DNA of 64,000 bases from Nitrosovibrio sp. Nv4 (GCA_945860135.1 CAMAPK010000009.1:1-64000); one strand, 5' to 3'; numbered from the stretch's first letter, positions 34,007 to 43,962 are shown. A program made the numbers and translations. The notes: generated by a model not told the origin, from the letters alone.

Positions 34007-35206
34007 CTAAAGCGCCTCGAATACCCCCGCCGCACCCATGCCGGTGCCGATGCACATGGTGACCATACCGTATTTCTGCTTGTGCCGGCGCAGGCCGTGC
34101 AGCAGCGTGGCGACGCGGATGGCGCCGGTTGCGCCCAGCGGATGACCCAGCGCAATGGCGCCGCCCAGCGGGTTGACCCTGGCGCGATCCAGCCCCAGAT
34201 CATTGATTACCGCCAGACTCTGTGCGGCAAAAGCTTCATTCAGTTCGATCCAGTCGATATCATCCAGCTTTAATCCAACCTGCTGCAGGACCTTGGGTAT
34301 TGCCTTGATCGGGCCGACACCCATTATTTCCGGTGGCACCCCGGCCACGGCGAATCCCAGGAAGCGTCCGATCGGCGTGAGATTGAAGCGCTTTAACGCG
34401 GCTTCGCTCACCACGATGACCGCGCCTGCCCCGTCGGACATCTGCGAGCTGTTGCCCGCCGTCACCGAACCTCTGGCGGCAAATACCGGCTTCAGTTTGG
34501 CGAGTGCTTCCAGGCTGGTGCCGGGGCGCGGGCCTTCGTCGGTATTCTTGACGGCGGTTACGCTGCGGATTTCATGCGCCGCGAGATCGGGGCGTTTTTC
34601 TTCGATGATATAAGGTGCGATTTCCTGCGTGAATTCACCGGTCTCGATAGCTTTGAGCGCCCGGGCATGACTGGTCACGGCAAACTCATCCTGGGCCTCA
34701 CGGCTTATTTTCCAGCGCTGCGCGACTTTTTCCCCGGTCATGCCCATGCCATAGGCGATACCGACATTCTCGTCGTGCAGGAATATCTCCGGGTTCATTG
34801 CCACCTTGTTGCCCATCATCGGCACCATGCTCATACTCTCGGTGCCGGCGCCTATCATCACGTCAGCTTCGCCCAGACGGATGCGGTCAGCGGCCAGCGC
34901 CACTGCCTGCACCCCGGAAGCGCAGAAACGGTTGACGGTCATGCCCGGCACGCTGTTGGGCATGCCTGCCAGCAGCAGCGCCACGCGCGCTACGTTGATG
35001 CCCTGTTCCGCTTCCGGCATGGCGCAACCGGCAATCACATCATCCACCGCAGCCGGGTCCAGCCCGGGGCATTGCCCCAGCGCAGCTCTTAGCACATGCA
35101 CCAGCATGTCATCGGGACGCACGTTCTTGAACATTCCGCGCGGCGCCTTGCCAACCGGGGTGCGCATGGCGGCGACGATGTAGGAGTCCTGTGTCTGTTT
35201 GCTCAT
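34007..35206 (-). CDS. fadA: Acetyl-CoA acyltransferase (3-ketoacyl-CoA thiolase)
   Basis: Final beta-oxidation step: cleaves 3-ketoacyl-CoA with CoA. The 399-residue protein has the thiolase active sites: Cys near residue 90 in VNRFCASGVQAVALA, NEAFAAQSLAV, GGAIALGHPLGATGAIR with the catalytic His, and C-terminal CIGTGMGAAGVFE with the second Cys. It is last in the minus-strand beta-oxidation run, 15 bases after the hydroxyacyl-CoA dehydrogenase fusion, its likely partner in the trifunctional complex. Confidence 0.94.
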   Translation of the reverse strand: MSKQTQDSYIVAAMRTPVGKAPRGMFKNVRPDDMLVHVLRAALGQCPGLDPAAVDDVIAGCAMPEAEQGINVARVALLLAGMPNSVPGMTVNRFCASGVQAVALAADRIRLGEADVMIGAGTESMSMVPMMGNKVAMNPEIFLHDENVGIAYGMGMTGEKVAQRWKISREAQDEFAVTSHARALKAIETGEFTQEIAPYIIEEKRPDLAAHEIRSVTAVKNTDEGPRPGTSLEALAKLKPVFAARGSVTAGNSSQMSDGAGAVIVVSEAALKRFNLTPIGRFLGFAVAGVPPEIMGVGPIKAIPKVLQQVGLKLDDIDWIELNEAFAAQSLAVINDLGLDRARVNPLGGAIALGHPLGATGAIRVATLLHGLRRHKQKYGMVTMCIGTGMGAAGVFEAL

Positions 35207-35221
35207 GATTTCTCCTTGATT

Positions 35222-37708
35222 CTAATTTCGTAACGGCTTGCCTGTCTTCAACATATGCTCCACGCGCGCCTGTGTCTTTTCGGTCGCCAGCAGTTCGATG
35301 AAAGCGGCGCGTTCCAGCTCCAGGAACCAGGTTTCGTCCACCAGGCTGCCGGGGGTCAGGTCGCCGCCGCACATGACATGCGCGACTTTGCTACCAATCA
35401 GATAGTCGTGTTCGGAAATGAAGCCGCCTTCCAGCATGTTGACCAGCATGCTCTTGATGGTGGCGATGCCAGTGCTACCGGCCACTGCAATATTGCGGTT
35501 TTGCAGCGGCGGACGATAACCAGCTTCTGCCAGCGCCAGCGCCTGTGCCTTGGCAGCGTGCAGCAGTTCGAAGCGGTTCATCACCACCACGTCGGCTGCA
35601 CGCAGATAGCCCAGTTCCTTTGCCTGTTCGGCGCTCTTTGCCAGTTGCGCGGTGGCCACGGTCTGGAAATAATTTTTCAGCAGCGGAAAAGGATCGCCGT
35701 CTTTCGCTTCACGTGCTGCGCGCAAGGCGAATTCCTTGCAACCGCCGCCCGCTGGCAATAACCCCACGCCCACTTCCACCAGACCGATATAACTTTCCAG
35801 CGTGGCCACGGCGCGGTCGCAGTGCATCACGAATTCGCAGCCGCCGCCCAGGGCGAGCCCGTCCACTGCCGCTACTGTCGGGATCATCGAGTAACGGAGA
35901 TCCTGCGAAGTCTGCTGGAACTGCGCCACCATCGCTTCGACTTCGGCGAGTTTACCAGCCATCAACGCATCGGCCAGATGCAGATTGCGCGCGGCTTTGA
36001 GCACCGCAGCTTGCGCCGTTTTTCTGAGTTTCCGCGCCAGCAGGCTGAGAGCAGAAGGCGGTTCATTGCTTTTCAAGCGCTCGGTGGCTTTCTGCAGATT
36101 GGCCCCGGCGGAAAACGGTGGCTCGGTCTGCCAGAGCACCAAAGCGCGCCAGTTGTTCTCCGCCTCGTCGATTGCCTGCTGTACTCCGTCCAGCACGTCG
36201 CTGCCGATGGTGTGCATCTTGCTCTTGAAGCTGACGATGGCGATGTCGTCGCCGGTGTGCCACATGCGTACCGCGTTGGTCTCGAAAATGGTCGTGCCGT
36301 ATTGCGTCTCCTCGCCCAGCAAGCGGTCGGGAAACAGCTGCCGCCGGTACACCGGCAGGGTTGAGCGTGGGCGCTGGGTGTTGGCGAGCGGCGCATACGA
36401 ACCCTGCGCCGCATGTACGCCGCAGCGATTCGGTTCCAGTACCCACGCGGGTAATGGCGCATCACTCATGCTCTTGCCCGCAGCGATATCTGCGTTGATC
36501 CAGTTTGCGATCTGGCTCCATCCTGCCGCCTGCCAGATTTCAAACGGCCCCAGGTTCCAGCCGAAACCCCAGCGCATGGCGAGATCCAGATCGCGCGCAT
36601 TGTCCGCGATGGCGGCCAGATGCACGGCGCAGTAATGAAACAGGTCGCGGTACATCGCCCACAGGAATTGCGCCTGGGGATGCTCGCTGGCGCGCAGTGC
36701 AGCGAATTTTTCCGCCGGGTTTTTGCGCTTGAGCAGCTCCTTGATGTCGTCGTCCGCTTCACCTGCGGCAACACGGTATTCCCTGGTGGCGAGATCAAGC
36801 ACCTGGATTTCCTTGCCCACTTTCTGATACACCCCGCGTTTGCTTTTCTGTCCCAGCGCACCGCTTTCGATCAGGCCTTGCAGCCAGTCCGGTGCGGCGT
36901 AATAGCGGTGCCACGGGTCGGCAGACAGCCCATCGCGCATGGTGTTGATCACATGCGCCAGGGTATCGAGTCCCACCACATCGGCGGTGCGGAAAGTGGC
37001 GCTCTTGGCGCGGCCGATCAGCGAACCGGTCAAGGCATCCACCAGATCGAAACCCAGCCTGAATTCCCGGGCGTGATGCATGGTGGCGAGCATGGAAAAC
37101 ATGCCCACCCGGTTGGCAACAAAATTGGGCGTGTCCTTGGCGCGGATCACGCCTTTGCCGAGAGAGGTGACCAGGAATTTTTCCAGATCGTCGAGCATCG
37201 CGGCATCGCTGCCTTCGCAGGCGATCAACTCCACCAGGTGCATGTAGCGCGGCGGGTTGAAAAAATGCACGCCGCAAAAACGGTGCCGCAGATTTTCGGG
37301 AAATGCCTGTGCCAACTGATTGATGGAAAGCCCGGAAGTATTGCTGGCAAAAATGGTGTGCTCGCCGAGATACGGCGCAACCTTGGTGTACAGCTCGGTC
37401 TTCCAGTCCACGCGCTCGGCGATGGCCTCGATCACGATGTCGCAATCCCTGAGCAATTCAAGATGCTGCTCGTAATTGGCGGGCTGGATACAGGCCGCCT
37501 TGGCTGTAACTGACAGCGGCGCGGGCTCCTGCTTTTTCAGATTCTCCACCGCTTTGATCACGTTGGCGTTGGGGTCACCCTGTTTTCCCGGAAGCTCGAA
37601 CAGCAGCGTTTCGACGTTGGCATTGACCAGATGTGCCGCAATCTGCGCCCCCATCACGCCCGCACCCAGCACTGCGGCCTTGCGCACGATGAAATTATTG
37701 TTGCTCAA
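35222..37708 (-). CDS. 3-hydroxyacyl-CoA dehydrogenase/enoyl-CoA hydratase fusion
   Basis: 828 residues. N-terminal NAD-binding Rossmann fold (AAVLGAGVMGAQIAAHLVNA), HFFNPPRYMHLVELI with the catalytic His region, then the dehydrogenase C-terminal domain with NRVGMF. The C-terminal ~300 residues are an enoyl-CoA hydratase domain (VAAVDGLALGGGCEFVMHCD and GLVEVGVGLLPAGGG with catalytic Glu). This dehydrogenase-first order is that of the FadN group, the reverse of FadB/FadJ. It performs hydration and oxidation in beta-oxidation and pairs with the thiolase just downstream. Confidence 0.93.
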   Translation of the reverse strand: MSNNNFIVRKAAVLGAGVMGAQIAAHLVNANVETLLFELPGKQGDPNANVIKAVENLKKQEPAPLSVTAKAACIQPANYEQHLELLRDCDIVIEAIAERVDWKTELYTKVAPYLGEHTIFASNTSGLSINQLAQAFPENLRHRFCGVHFFNPPRYMHLVELIACEGSDAAMLDDLEKFLVTSLGKGVIRAKDTPNFVANRVGMFSMLATMHHAREFRLGFDLVDALTGSLIGRAKSATFRTADVVGLDTLAHVINTMRDGLSADPWHRYYAAPDWLQGLIESGALGQKSKRGVYQKVGKEIQVLDLATREYRVAAGEADDDIKELLKRKNPAEKFAALRASEHPQAQFLWAMYRDLFHYCAVHLAAIADNARDLDLAMRWGFGWNLGPFEIWQAAGWSQIANWINADIAAGKSMSDAPLPAWVLEPNRCGVHAAQGSYAPLANTQRPRSTLPVYRRQLFPDRLLGEETQYGTTIFETNAVRMWHTGDDIAIVSFKSKMHTIGSDVLDGVQQAIDEAENNWRALVLWQTEPPFSAGANLQKATERLKSNEPPSALSLLARKLRKTAQAAVLKAARNLHLADALMAGKLAEVEAMVAQFQQTSQDLRYSMIPTVAAVDGLALGGGCEFVMHCDRAVATLESYIGLVEVGVGLLPAGGGCKEFALRAAREAKDGDPFPLLKNYFQTVATAQLAKSAEQAKELGYLRAADVVVMNRFELLHAAKAQALALAEAGYRPPLQNRNIAVAGSTGIATIKSMLVNMLEGGFISEHDYLIGSKVAHVMCGGDLTPGSLVDETWFLELERAAFIELLATEKTQARVEHMLKTGKPLRN

Positions 37709-37738
37709 TTGTTCCTCCCGTCTGATCCGGTTTTCATA

Positions 37739-38155
37739 TCACTCTTGCGGCACCACGCGCGGTTTGCGCTGCTCGTCCACCGCTACATAAGTTAAAACTG
37801 CCTCGGTCACTTTGCTGCATACTTCGTCGCCGCCCTCGCGCGGCCCGCGCTGAGCATATACTTCTACATCCACCGTGATCGAGGTGCGCCCCACCTTGAT
37901 GATTTCGGCATAGAAACTCACCAGATCGCCGACAAATACCGGCTGCTTGAACACGAAAGAATTGACTGCCACGGTCGCCACCCGTCCGCGCGCACGGCGG
38001 ATCGCCGGCAGACTGCCGGCAATGTCCACCTGTGCCATGATCCAGCCGCCGAATACATCGCCGGCGTAGTTGGTGTCTGTCGGCATCGGCACGATGCGCA
38101 GGATGGGGTCGCGTCCTGCGGGCAGCGATGTGTGGATTTCGGGGGAAGTATTCAT
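37739..38155 (-). CDS. Acyl-CoA thioesterase, YciA type
   Basis: 138-residue hotdog-fold thioesterase. Motifs: RIVPMPTDTNYAGDVFGGWIMAQVD, with the Asn-Asp region around residue 28 forming the active site, and VNSFVFKQPVFVGDLVSFYAEI. It hydrolyses acyl-CoA to free acid and CoA, probably controlling CoA pools during fatty-acid turnover. It lies between the acyl-CoA synthetase and the dehydrogenase/hydratase genes and likely belongs to the same transcript. Confidence 0.92.
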   Translation of the reverse strand: MNTSPEIHTSLPAGRDPILRIVPMPTDTNYAGDVFGGWIMAQVDIAGSLPAIRRARGRVATVAVNSFVFKQPVFVGDLVSFYAEIIKVGRTSITVDVEVYAQRGPREGGDEVCSKVTEAVLTYVAVDEQRKPRVVPQE

Positions 38156-38185
38156 TTTCGTCGCGCCTCAATGTGTGACAGCGGG

Positions 38186-39994
38186 TCAATGCCCCGCATA
38201 GAGTTTTTCCACTTCAGTCTGGTAGCGCTCCAGCATCTGCCCCCGCCGCAGTTTCAGGGTGGGCGTAAGCATATCGTTCTCGACCGTCCACGGTTCTGCC
38301 AGCAGCGCCACGCGGCGCACCCTGGCATAGCCCGGAAATTCTCGTATCTGCTGCGCGATTTTCTCCAGCACGATTTCTTCGGCTTTCGGGTCGTGCAGTA
38401 TCCGGTGCAAGTCAGGATCAAGATTGTACTGCACCGCGACGCTTTCCCAGTTGCGGGGATTCAACACCACCAGTGCGCTCAAATACGAACGCCCGTCACC
38501 GACCAGCATCACCTGCTCGAATAAGTGGTCGCGCAAAATCGCCGCTTCCATATCCGCCGGCGGAACCTTCTCCCCGTTGGACATGACGATGATTTCCTTC
38601 AGGCGGCCGGTAATGGTCACTCGCCCCTGCTCGTCAATGCGCGCGATATCGCCGGAATTGAGCCAGCCGTCGGCTGACAGCACCGCCTGGGTAGCTTCCG
38701 GATTGTGCCAGTAGCCCAGCATTACATTGGGGCCGCAGATCAGCAATGCATTGTGCTCACCGAGCTTCACGCTTACGCCGGGAATGGGCCCGCCCACGCT
38801 GGACGGAAAATTATTCTCAAACGTGTTGGTGCATACCACCGGACTGCTTTCAGTCATGCCGTAACCTTGCAGGATGGGCAGTCCCAGCCCGATGAACACG
38901 CGCGAGACATCGGTTGGCAGCGCTGCGCCGCCGCTCATCGCCATGCGCAACCGGCCGCCCAGTTTGTCCATCACTTTGTGCGCTACCAGCTTGTCCAGCA
39001 GCGGCCACAGCAGGTGCGAAGCCCGCCAGGGACCGCGCCTCTGCTGGTGTTCAAAGCGGCTATAGCCTACTTCCACCGCCAGGTTGAACAATTGACGGTT
39101 CAGCGCCGGTCCTTCCGCCAGCTTGGCGCGAACTGCGGTATAAACCCGTTCATAAATTCGCGGTACCGAAACCAGCAGAGTCGGACGGATGATCAGCAAA
39201 TCCTCTTGCAGTTGCTGGATCGAACGGGCATGGGCGACCGTGGCTCCGGCCATCATCGGCAGGTAATAACCGGCGGTACGTTCGAACGTATGCGACAGCG
39301 GCAAAAACGACAGCAGCAGATCGTTTTGCTCTACTCGCACAACCTGCAGACAACTGTGAGCGTTGCTGAGAATGTTATGGTGGCTCAGCATTACCCCCTT
39401 GGGGCGGCCGGAAGTGCCGGAGGTGTATATGATGGTGGCGAGATCATGCGGCGCGCAGACATGCCGCACTTCCTCGGTTTCCCCGGTCTGCGGCAGCCAG
39501 CCAGGCAGCGCCCGCACCAGGCTGTCAGCAGTCAGGTCGGCATCGGCGGCAAACGGATTGATGGTCACGACTCGCACCAGACCGTTGACCTGATCACGCA
39601 CTGCGGAGAACGTCTGCCATTGCGCCAGATCTTCCAGCAGCAACAGCCTGACCCCGGCATCGCGCAGAACATACGCCGCATTCTCGGCGCGGTCGGCAGT
39701 GTAGAGCGGCACCACCACCAATCCCAATCCCAAAGCGGCCTGGTCCAGTATCACCCACTCCGGGCAGTTTTTTGCCATCACCGCCACCCGGTCGCCTGCG
39801 ACCAGGCCTTCTCCGGCGAGAGCGGTCTGCCAGCGCGCCACTTCCTGCGCCATCTGCTGCCAGGTGCGATCGCGCCACTTTCCGCTTGACGGGTCGAAAT
39901 CCCGGTAAGCCACTTTCTGCGGCGAACGGCGCACGCGCTCGCTGAACAGACCGGCCAGCGTTCCAGCTATTTTTGCCGGGATGATGTCCATCAT
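38186..39994 (-). CDS. fadD: Long-chain acyl-CoA synthetase (AMP-binding)
   Basis: 602 residues of the FadD15/long-chain ligase group. P-loop YTSGTSGRPKGVMLSHHN near 190, the adenylate motif GYGMTESSPVV, and the hinge GWLNSGDIARIDEQGRVTITGRLKEIIVMSNGEKVPP. It activates fatty acids to acyl-CoA for the adjacent FadE and downstream enzymes. Two ATGs (39994 and 39991) start the gene. The ribosome site GAGG lies inside the terminal repeat of the 144-bp MITE directly upstream, so that element provides its translation signal. Confidence 0.93.
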   Translation of the reverse strand: MMDIIPAKIAGTLAGLFSERVRRSPQKVAYRDFDPSSGKWRDRTWQQMAQEVARWQTALAGEGLVAGDRVAVMAKNCPEWVILDQAALGLGLVVVPLYTADRAENAAYVLRDAGVRLLLLEDLAQWQTFSAVRDQVNGLVRVVTINPFAADADLTADSLVRALPGWLPQTGETEEVRHVCAPHDLATIIYTSGTSGRPKGVMLSHHNILSNAHSCLQVVRVEQNDLLLSFLPLSHTFERTAGYYLPMMAGATVAHARSIQQLQEDLLIIRPTLLVSVPRIYERVYTAVRAKLAEGPALNRQLFNLAVEVGYSRFEHQQRRGPWRASHLLWPLLDKLVAHKVMDKLGGRLRMAMSGGAALPTDVSRVFIGLGLPILQGYGMTESSPVVCTNTFENNFPSSVGGPIPGVSVKLGEHNALLICGPNVMLGYWHNPEATQAVLSADGWLNSGDIARIDEQGRVTITGRLKEIIVMSNGEKVPPADMEAAILRDHLFEQVMLVGDGRSYLSALVVLNPRNWESVAVQYNLDPDLHRILHDPKAEEIVLEKIAQQIREFPGYARVRRVALLAEPWTVENDMLTPTLKLRRGQMLERYQTEVEKLYAGH

Positions 39995-39996
39995 TT

Positions 39997-40140
39997 AGGG
40001 CGCCTCTAAAAATCCAGATTTCGTCACAATACTTTGTTGCTCACAAAAAATGCTTCCTTACATATCAACCCATATGCTGCGTCTACATTTTTTGTTCCCG
40101 TCGCGTCTTGTTTAAAACTTTGAATTTTTAGAGACGCCCT
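39997..40140. mobile_element. 144-bp MITE between fadD and fadE
   Basis: Terminal inverted repeats of 17 bases, AGGGCGCCTCTAAAAAT (39997-40013) and ATTTTTAGAGACGCCCT (40124-40140), 16/17 complementary. The interior is AT-rich and non-coding. A partial copy of the terminus is at 13356-13375. It fills the whole gap between fadD and fadE. Confidence 0.85.
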
Positions 40141-40143
40141 TGT

Positions 40144-42447
40144 TTATTTCTGTTTGCCGAAATCTGCCGGAAAATCGTCCACCATGATGACGCTGCGGCG
40201 CAACGATTTCATCTGCTGCAGCGATTCCGCTTCAACCGCAGTGATGATGCCCTGCTGCAGCGCTGCCGCGATTTTCTCATCCCCTTGCGCGGAAATCAGG
40301 CCGGCTTTGACGGCGGCACGAACCTTGGCTTCCGCCATCTCGCACACCACCGCGCACCGCAATGCCTGTTCCAGCACGCCCAGCGGCTCCTCCACAGACG
40401 TCGGCACATAGATTCCTGCAGTCAGGCGGTCGCGCGCCTCTCCCGGTTCCAGCAGCAGCGTGGCCACTTTGTGCCCCAGGTCATCTGCGGGCGGCGAGTA
40501 GGGCTTGCCCAGCGGGAATACCAGCAGGCGTAAAGTCCATGCCGCGATGCGGTTTGGGAAATTATCCAGTAAGCCGTCAAATGCCTGCTGCAAATGATAA
40601 AGCGCATCCTGTATCGACCAGTGCAGCAATGGTAAATCGGCGGCGGGACGGCCATCATCCTCGAAACGCTTCAGCGTCGCCGAGCACAGATAGAGCAGGC
40701 TGAGCATGTCGCCCAGCCGCGCAGAGAGTTTTTCCTTGCGCTTCAGCGCGCCACCCAGCGCCAGCATGGAGATGTCGGCAACCAGCGCGAAAGCGGCAGA
40801 GAAGCGCGACAGTTGCCGGTAGTAATGCTGCAGCTCGGGGGCGGCACTGCTCGGCACATCTGCCAGCGCAGCACCGGTCAGTCCATGCAGCAGGGAACGT
40901 AAACTGTTGCCAGCGCTGAAAGCGACATGCCCCATCAAGGTCTGATCAAATTCCAGCAAAGCGCGAGTGTCATCGCGGTCGTTGGCTGCGTGAATTTCCT
41001 TCAGCACAAAAGGGTGGCAGCGTATCGCGCCCTGGCCGAATATCATCATGCTGCGCGTAAGAATGTTGGCACCTTCCACCGTAATGCCGACCGGGATTTG
41101 CTGGTAGGTGCGCGCCAGATAATTGCTGGGGCCCATGCAAATGCCCTTGCCGCCGTGCACGTCCATCGCATCATTGATTGCCTGGCGGCTGCGTTCGGTG
41201 AGATGGTATTTGACGATGGCAGAAATGACTGAAGGTTTTTCGCCCAGATCCACCGCGCCTGCGGTCATCACTCGCGCTGCGTCCATCATGTAGGTGTTGC
41301 CACCGATGCGCGCGAGCGCTTCTTCCACTCCCTCGAAGCGGCCGATGGGAGTGTTGAATTGCACCCGCACCCGGCCATACGCACCGCTGGTGTGCGCCGC
41401 CAGCTTGGCTGCGCCGGTGGCGGTGGCGGGCAACGAAATCGAGCGGCCGGCAGCGAGGCAATTCATCAGCATGCGCCAGCCGCAGCCTACGCCTTCGCGC
41501 CCGCCGATCACCCAGTCCATCGGGATGAACACGTCCTTACCGGAGTTGGGGCCATTCTGAAAAGCCGCATCAAGCGGGAAATGGCGGCGGCCGATATTGA
41601 CTCCCGGCGTATTGGTGGGGATCAGCGCCAGCGTGATGCCGAGATCTTTTTCTGTGCCCAGCAGCCCGTCCGGGTCGTGTAGTTTGAACGCCAGACCCAG
41701 CAATGTTGCTACCGGTCCCAGCGTGATATAGCGTTTTTCCCAGGTGACGCGCATTCCCAGCACGTCCTGCTGGCCGTTGAATTCGCCGCGGCAGACTATG
41801 CCGGAATCGGGAATCGAGCCTGCATCCGACCCGGCGCTGGGTCCGGTGAGCGCAAAACAGGGTACTTCCAGTCCTTTTGCCAGGCGCGGCAGATAGTGGT
41901 TTTTCTGCTCTTCGGTGCCGTAATGCAGCAGCAGTTCCGCTGGCCCCAGCGAATTTGGCACCATCACCGTCACTGCTGCCGTGCCGCTGCGCGAGCCGAT
42001 TTTCATCACTACTGCGGAATGTGCCAGTGCCGAGAAACCGTGGCCGCCATATTGCTTTGGAATGATCATGCCGAAAAAGCCGTTATCCTTGATGAATTGC
42101 CAGACCTCGGGCGGCAAATCGTGCAGTTCGCGTGTGATGTGCCATTCATCCAGCATCGCGCACAACTGTTCCGCCGGGCCGGCGAGAAAAGCTTGTTCCT
42201 CGGCACTCAGTTGCGGCTTGGGGTAGGCCAGCAGCTTGTTCCAGTCGGGCTTGCCGCTGAACAGGTCGCCGTCCCACCACACGGTGCCCGCATCCAGCGC
42301 TTCCTGCTCGGTCTGCGAAACCTGCGGCAGGATCTTGCGGAAAATTTTCAGCACCCGGTTGGAAATGAGCGCGCGCCGCAGTGGCGAGACAAACAGAATG
42401 GTGCCGGCAATGGCAGCCAGCAGCAGAAGCAGGGAAAGGAAGGTCAT
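40144..42447 (-). CDS. fadE: Acyl-CoA dehydrogenase, FadE type
   Basis: 767-residue flavoprotein that oxidises acyl-CoA to enoyl-CoA. N-terminal hydrophobic segment (FLSLLLLLAAIAGTILF) suggests membrane association as in FadE. Central motifs are ALTGPSAGSDAGSIPDSG, the FAD region MVPNSLGPAELLLHYG, and DVHGGKGICMGPSNYL. The C-terminal FadE-specific domain (DUF1974) follows. Length is a little below the E. coli protein. It is first of the beta-oxidation run; a MITE separates it from fadD and could affect read-through. Confidence 0.94.
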   Translation of the reverse strand: MTFLSLLLLLAAIAGTILFVSPLRRALISNRVLKIFRKILPQVSQTEQEALDAGTVWWDGDLFSGKPDWNKLLAYPKPQLSAEEQAFLAGPAEQLCAMLDEWHITRELHDLPPEVWQFIKDNGFFGMIIPKQYGGHGFSALAHSAVVMKIGSRSGTAAVTVMVPNSLGPAELLLHYGTEEQKNHYLPRLAKGLEVPCFALTGPSAGSDAGSIPDSGIVCRGEFNGQQDVLGMRVTWEKRYITLGPVATLLGLAFKLHDPDGLLGTEKDLGITLALIPTNTPGVNIGRRHFPLDAAFQNGPNSGKDVFIPMDWVIGGREGVGCGWRMLMNCLAAGRSISLPATATGAAKLAAHTSGAYGRVRVQFNTPIGRFEGVEEALARIGGNTYMMDAARVMTAGAVDLGEKPSVISAIVKYHLTERSRQAINDAMDVHGGKGICMGPSNYLARTYQQIPVGITVEGANILTRSMMIFGQGAIRCHPFVLKEIHAANDRDDTRALLEFDQTLMGHVAFSAGNSLRSLLHGLTGAALADVPSSAAPELQHYYRQLSRFSAAFALVADISMLALGGALKRKEKLSARLGDMLSLLYLCSATLKRFEDDGRPAADLPLLHWSIQDALYHLQQAFDGLLDNFPNRIAAWTLRLLVFPLGKPYSPPADDLGHKVATLLLEPGEARDRLTAGIYVPTSVEEPLGVLEQALRCAVVCEMAEAKVRAAVKAGLISAQGDEKIAAALQQGIITAVEAESLQQMKSLRRSVIMVDDFPADFGKQK

Positions 42448-42511
42448 GGTCGGGATGAGTTCTCCTGCGCGAATGGGGAGTGACTATGTCATATTACCCT
42501 AAACTTGTACC

Positions 42512-42537
42512 AAGGAACCGCTGAACAAGTCGCGCGC
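42512..42537. repeat. Dispersed repeat GGAACCGCTGAACAAGTC, copy 1
   Basis: AAGGAACCGCTGAACAAGTC and onward recurs at 44051-44084 and, inverted, at 56353-56384. It lies between fadE and the BON-domain gene. Confidence 0.75.
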
Positions 42538-42569
42538 ACGATGGCGGCATCATGCCTCGTTTCCGCCCC

Positions 42570-42905
42570 TTACTTCGTGCTCATCCTGTTGTCCACCTTC
42601 TTGACGCCTTCCGCCAGCCATGCGAGCGTGTTGGCGCGGTCTATCTGGCTCTGGTTGCTTGCCAGACCGCTCAGCATGATTTCACCGCTGTGCACCTCGA
42701 CGCGCAAATCCAGTCCCCTGAGTTCGGGGTCGGTCAGCAGCGAGGATTTTATTGTGGCGGTAAGGGTAGCGTCATCCACCACGGCCTTTTTCGGTGGCTC
42801 CACCCAGGTTTCATGCGTTCCCTCCCCGAACTTCTGACAAGCGCTGATGGACAGGACGCTGCTCAGCGCCACGGCCAGAGCAAGTGATTTGTAGCGGATT
42901 TTCAT
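42570..42905 (-). CDS. BON-domain lipoprotein
   Basis: 111 residues from the ATG at 42905 with GGGAGG upstream. Lipoprotein signal ending SVLSISAC with the lipid Cys. The mature part is one BON domain (DDATLTATIKSSLLTDPELRG..VHSGEIMLSGLASNQSQIDRA), the fold of OsmY-type envelope stress proteins that bind membranes. A frame extending to 43061 overlaps miaA and is not supported. Confidence 0.88.
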   Translation of the reverse strand: MKIRYKSLALAVALSSVLSISACQKFGEGTHETWVEPPKKAVVDDATLTATIKSSLLTDPELRGLDLRVEVHSGEIMLSGLASNQSQIDRANTLAWLAEGVKKVDNRMSTK

Positions 42906-42978
42906 GCTGCCTCCCTTAATTGAGTTAAAAGGACAGAACCCCAAACTGGCTGAGATGCGGTACGGTGAGTCATTGCGA

Positions 42979-43962
42979 TCAGCAAGCCGCTGCAGCTTGC
43001 AAACCGCCTGCCCGCAGATATTCCAGCACCTGCTGCGCCAGGTCCTGCGCCAGGCAATCAAATTCCTGCAATCCCTGCATCGGGCGCAGCCAGGTAAGCT
43101 GCCGCTTTGCCAGTTGGCGAGTGGCGGCCAGCCCCATTGCGCGCATTTCGTCCAGGCTGACTTCTTTGTTCAGATACATTCCCACCTGCCGGTAACCGAC
43201 ACAGCGCATCGCGGGGCTGTCGGCATCAAGGCCAAATTTATCACGGATGGTGCGGACTTCGCCAATCAATCCCAGCTCGAGCATTTCATCGAAGCGCTGC
43301 GTGATGCGCTGGTGCAGTGTTTCACGCTCGCTGGGGATCAGGGCGATGTGCGTCACCTGGTAAGGCAGATAAACATATTTGGGTTTTTTCAGAATCTCCG
43401 ACATCGGTTTATCGGTCAGGTAATACACTTCCAGCGCACGCTGGATGCGCTGGCTGTCGCTGGCTTTAATCCGCAAGGCACTGGCTGGGTCAAGCTGCTG
43501 CAATTGCTGATGCAGCGCAGGCCAGCCGCGCTCTGCGGCCATGCTGTCGATCACCATGCGCACGCTGCTGTCGGCAGCGGGAAGTTCCGACAGTCCTTCC
43601 AGCAATGCGCGGAAATAAAGCATGGTGCCGCCAACCAGCAGCGGGATATGGCCGCGTTCGGTAATCTTACGCATTGCAGTCAGCGCATCATCGCGAAACT
43701 GCGCAGCGGAGTAGCGTTCGTGCGGATCGATCAGATCAATCAGATGGTGTGGCACTGCGGCCAGAGTTTCTGCACTAGGTTTGGCGGTGCCGATGTTCAT
43801 GTGCCGGTACACCTGGGCCGAATCCACGCTGATGATTTCCACCGGCAGATGGCGGGCGATCTCCAGCGCGACGCCGCTTTTTCCGCTGGCAGTCGGCCCC
43901 ATCAGGAAAATTGCGGGCGGCAAGTTTGCGGCAGTTTTGGGTTTCTGATCAGGCACGGTCAT
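42979..43962 (-). CDS. miaA: tRNA dimethylallyltransferase
   Basis: Adds the isopentenyl group to A37 of tRNAs that read U-starting codons. 327 residues from the ATG at 43962. P-loop MGPTASGKSGVALEIA, the DSAQVYRHMNIGTAKP substrate motif, and HHLIDLIDPHERYSA are family hallmarks, with the C-terminal RQLAKRQLTWLR tRNA-binding segment. In many Proteobacteria it sits next to mutL or hfq; here its neighbours are a BON lipoprotein and, divergently, a DAHP synthase. Confidence 0.96.
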   Translation of the reverse strand: MTVPDQKPKTAANLPPAIFLMGPTASGKSGVALEIARHLPVEIISVDSAQVYRHMNIGTAKPSAETLAAVPHHLIDLIDPHERYSAAQFRDDALTAMRKITERGHIPLLVGGTMLYFRALLEGLSELPAADSSVRMVIDSMAAERGWPALHQQLQQLDPASALRIKASDSQRIQRALEVYYLTDKPMSEILKKPKYVYLPYQVTHIALIPSERETLHQRITQRFDEMLELGLIGEVRTIRDKFGLDADSPAMRCVGYRQVGMYLNKEVSLDEMRAMGLAATRQLAKRQLTWLRPMQGLQEFDCLAQDLAQQVLEYLRAGGLQAAAAC

